Assembly (NCBI GenBank): GCA_009702045.1
Contig: WLIV01000030.1
Coordinates: forward strand, 1-42,671
Length of the DNA stretch: 42,671 bases
Source: Actinomycetota bacterium
Lineage (GTDB): Bacteria > Actinomycetota > Acidimicrobiia > Acidimicrobiales > Ilumatobacteraceae
Reading direction: 5' to 3'
A program made the position numbers and the translations under genes. Of this stretch, positions 42,443 to 42,671 are shown piece by piece; within the stretch, counting starts at the first letter, position 1, and each line of letters begins with the position of its first letter. The notes below the pieces were generated by a model. That model was given only the letters and a program-made list of their open reading frames with translations, was not told the origin of the DNA and ran no database searches.

Positions 42443-42671
42443 TCAGCTCGCCGGCTTCGGGGGGCGCAGCAGCATCTCCTGCGCCAGCACGGACACGAGC
42501 CGACCGCTCGCATCGTGCGCCGTGGCGGTGTACAGCCCGCGCCGTCCGCCGACCTTCACCGCGCTGCAGTCGAAGTACACCCACTCGTCGGCGCGCACCG
42601 GATGATGGAACCACATCGCGTGGTCGATGCTGGGGCCCGCGGGTGGAAGCTCATCGTTGGCAAACGCCACG
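42443..42671 (-). CDS. Acyl-CoA thioesterase II (TesB type), 3' end only
   Basis: C-terminal 75 residues of a TesB-type double-hotdog thioesterase; the start lies beyond the window. SIDHAMWFHHPVRADEW, including the conserved Asp-His and the RADEW segment, then GLYTATAHDASGRLVSVLAQ and a final RP, match the second hotdog repeat. It hydrolyses acyl-CoA to free acid and CoA, and is unlinked by operon structure to the main catabolic operons. GTG 42670 is not taken as a start: the frame clearly continues upstream. Confidence 0.9.
   Translation of the reverse strand, partial: VAFANDELPPAGPSIDHAMWFHHPVRADEWVYFDCSAVKVGGRRGLYTATAHDASGRLVSVLAQEMLLRPPKPAS

Overview
The window looks like a chromosomal stretch of a high-GC actinobacterium, most likely an Acidimicrobiia/Ilumatobacter-type organism. 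This is inferred from the third-position G/C-rich codons, three F420-type luciferase-like oxidoreductases, two DUF222/HNH (13E12-type) proteins, a carboxylic acid reductase, several apparently leaderless starts and the Thr/Ala/Pro/Glu linker of the substrate-binding lipoprotein. I saw no rRNA, tRNA, CRISPR array, intact insertion sequence or phage module.

Most of the window (196-37596) is a dense set of acyl-CoA catabolism operons that alternate strands. Region 1 (196-5505): an acyl-CoA dehydrogenase facing a five-gene operon (crotonase, SDR, crotonase, F420-type oxidoreductase, SDR). Region 2 (5558-7506): a DUF222/HNH gene between one arm of a 71-bp inverted repeat and a two-part pseudogene scar (acyl-CoA dehydrogenase tail joined to an arylsulfatase piece). 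Region 3 (7537-11467): a TetR regulator facing dioxygenase, lipoprotein and dioxygenase genes, with hairpins on both sides of the lipoprotein gene. Region 4 (11468-12917): a cytochrome P450 followed by its small ferredoxin. Region 5 (13027-18741): a MaoC, acyl-CoA ligase, acyl-CoA dehydrogenase, crotonase operon facing an alpha-methylacyl-CoA racemase-like gene and a SnoaL-like gene. Region 6 (18727-30171): an F420-type oxidoreductase, a thioesterase and an SDR, then two operons diverging at 26141-26211. One carries an amidohydrolase, dioxygenase, crotonase, APH-like kinase and acyl-CoA dehydrogenase. The other carries a D-aminoacylase-like hydrolase, MaoC-like protein, F420-type oxidoreductase and SDR. 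Region 7 (30146-37596): a crotonase, acyl-CoA dehydrogenase, carboxylic acid reductase operon and two SDRs.

The right end (37597-42671) differs. It has a second DUF222/HNH gene whose promoter carries a LexA-type box, an extended SDR, a metallo-beta-lactamase-fold protein, a Phd/VapC toxin-antitoxin pair and the end of a TesB-type thioesterase gene.

Together the genes supply activation (CoA ligase), epimerisation (racemase), alpha,beta-desaturation (four dehydrogenases), hydration and cleavage (crotonases, MaoC proteins), 3-hydroxyacyl oxidation (SDRs), oxygenation (P450, three TauD-type dioxygenases), amide hydrolysis and acid-to-aldehyde reduction. This fits breakdown of one or more branched, cyclic or amide-linked carboxylic acids. 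The substrate cannot be read from sequence. The cholesterol ring-degradation oxygenases were not seen. The observations I rate most worth following are the LexA-box promoter of the second DUF222/HNH gene, the rearrangement scar around the first one, the probable CTG start of VapC, the acyl-CoA dehydrogenase lacking both usual catalytic glutamates, and the five crotonases that all deviate from the two-glutamate hydratase pattern.
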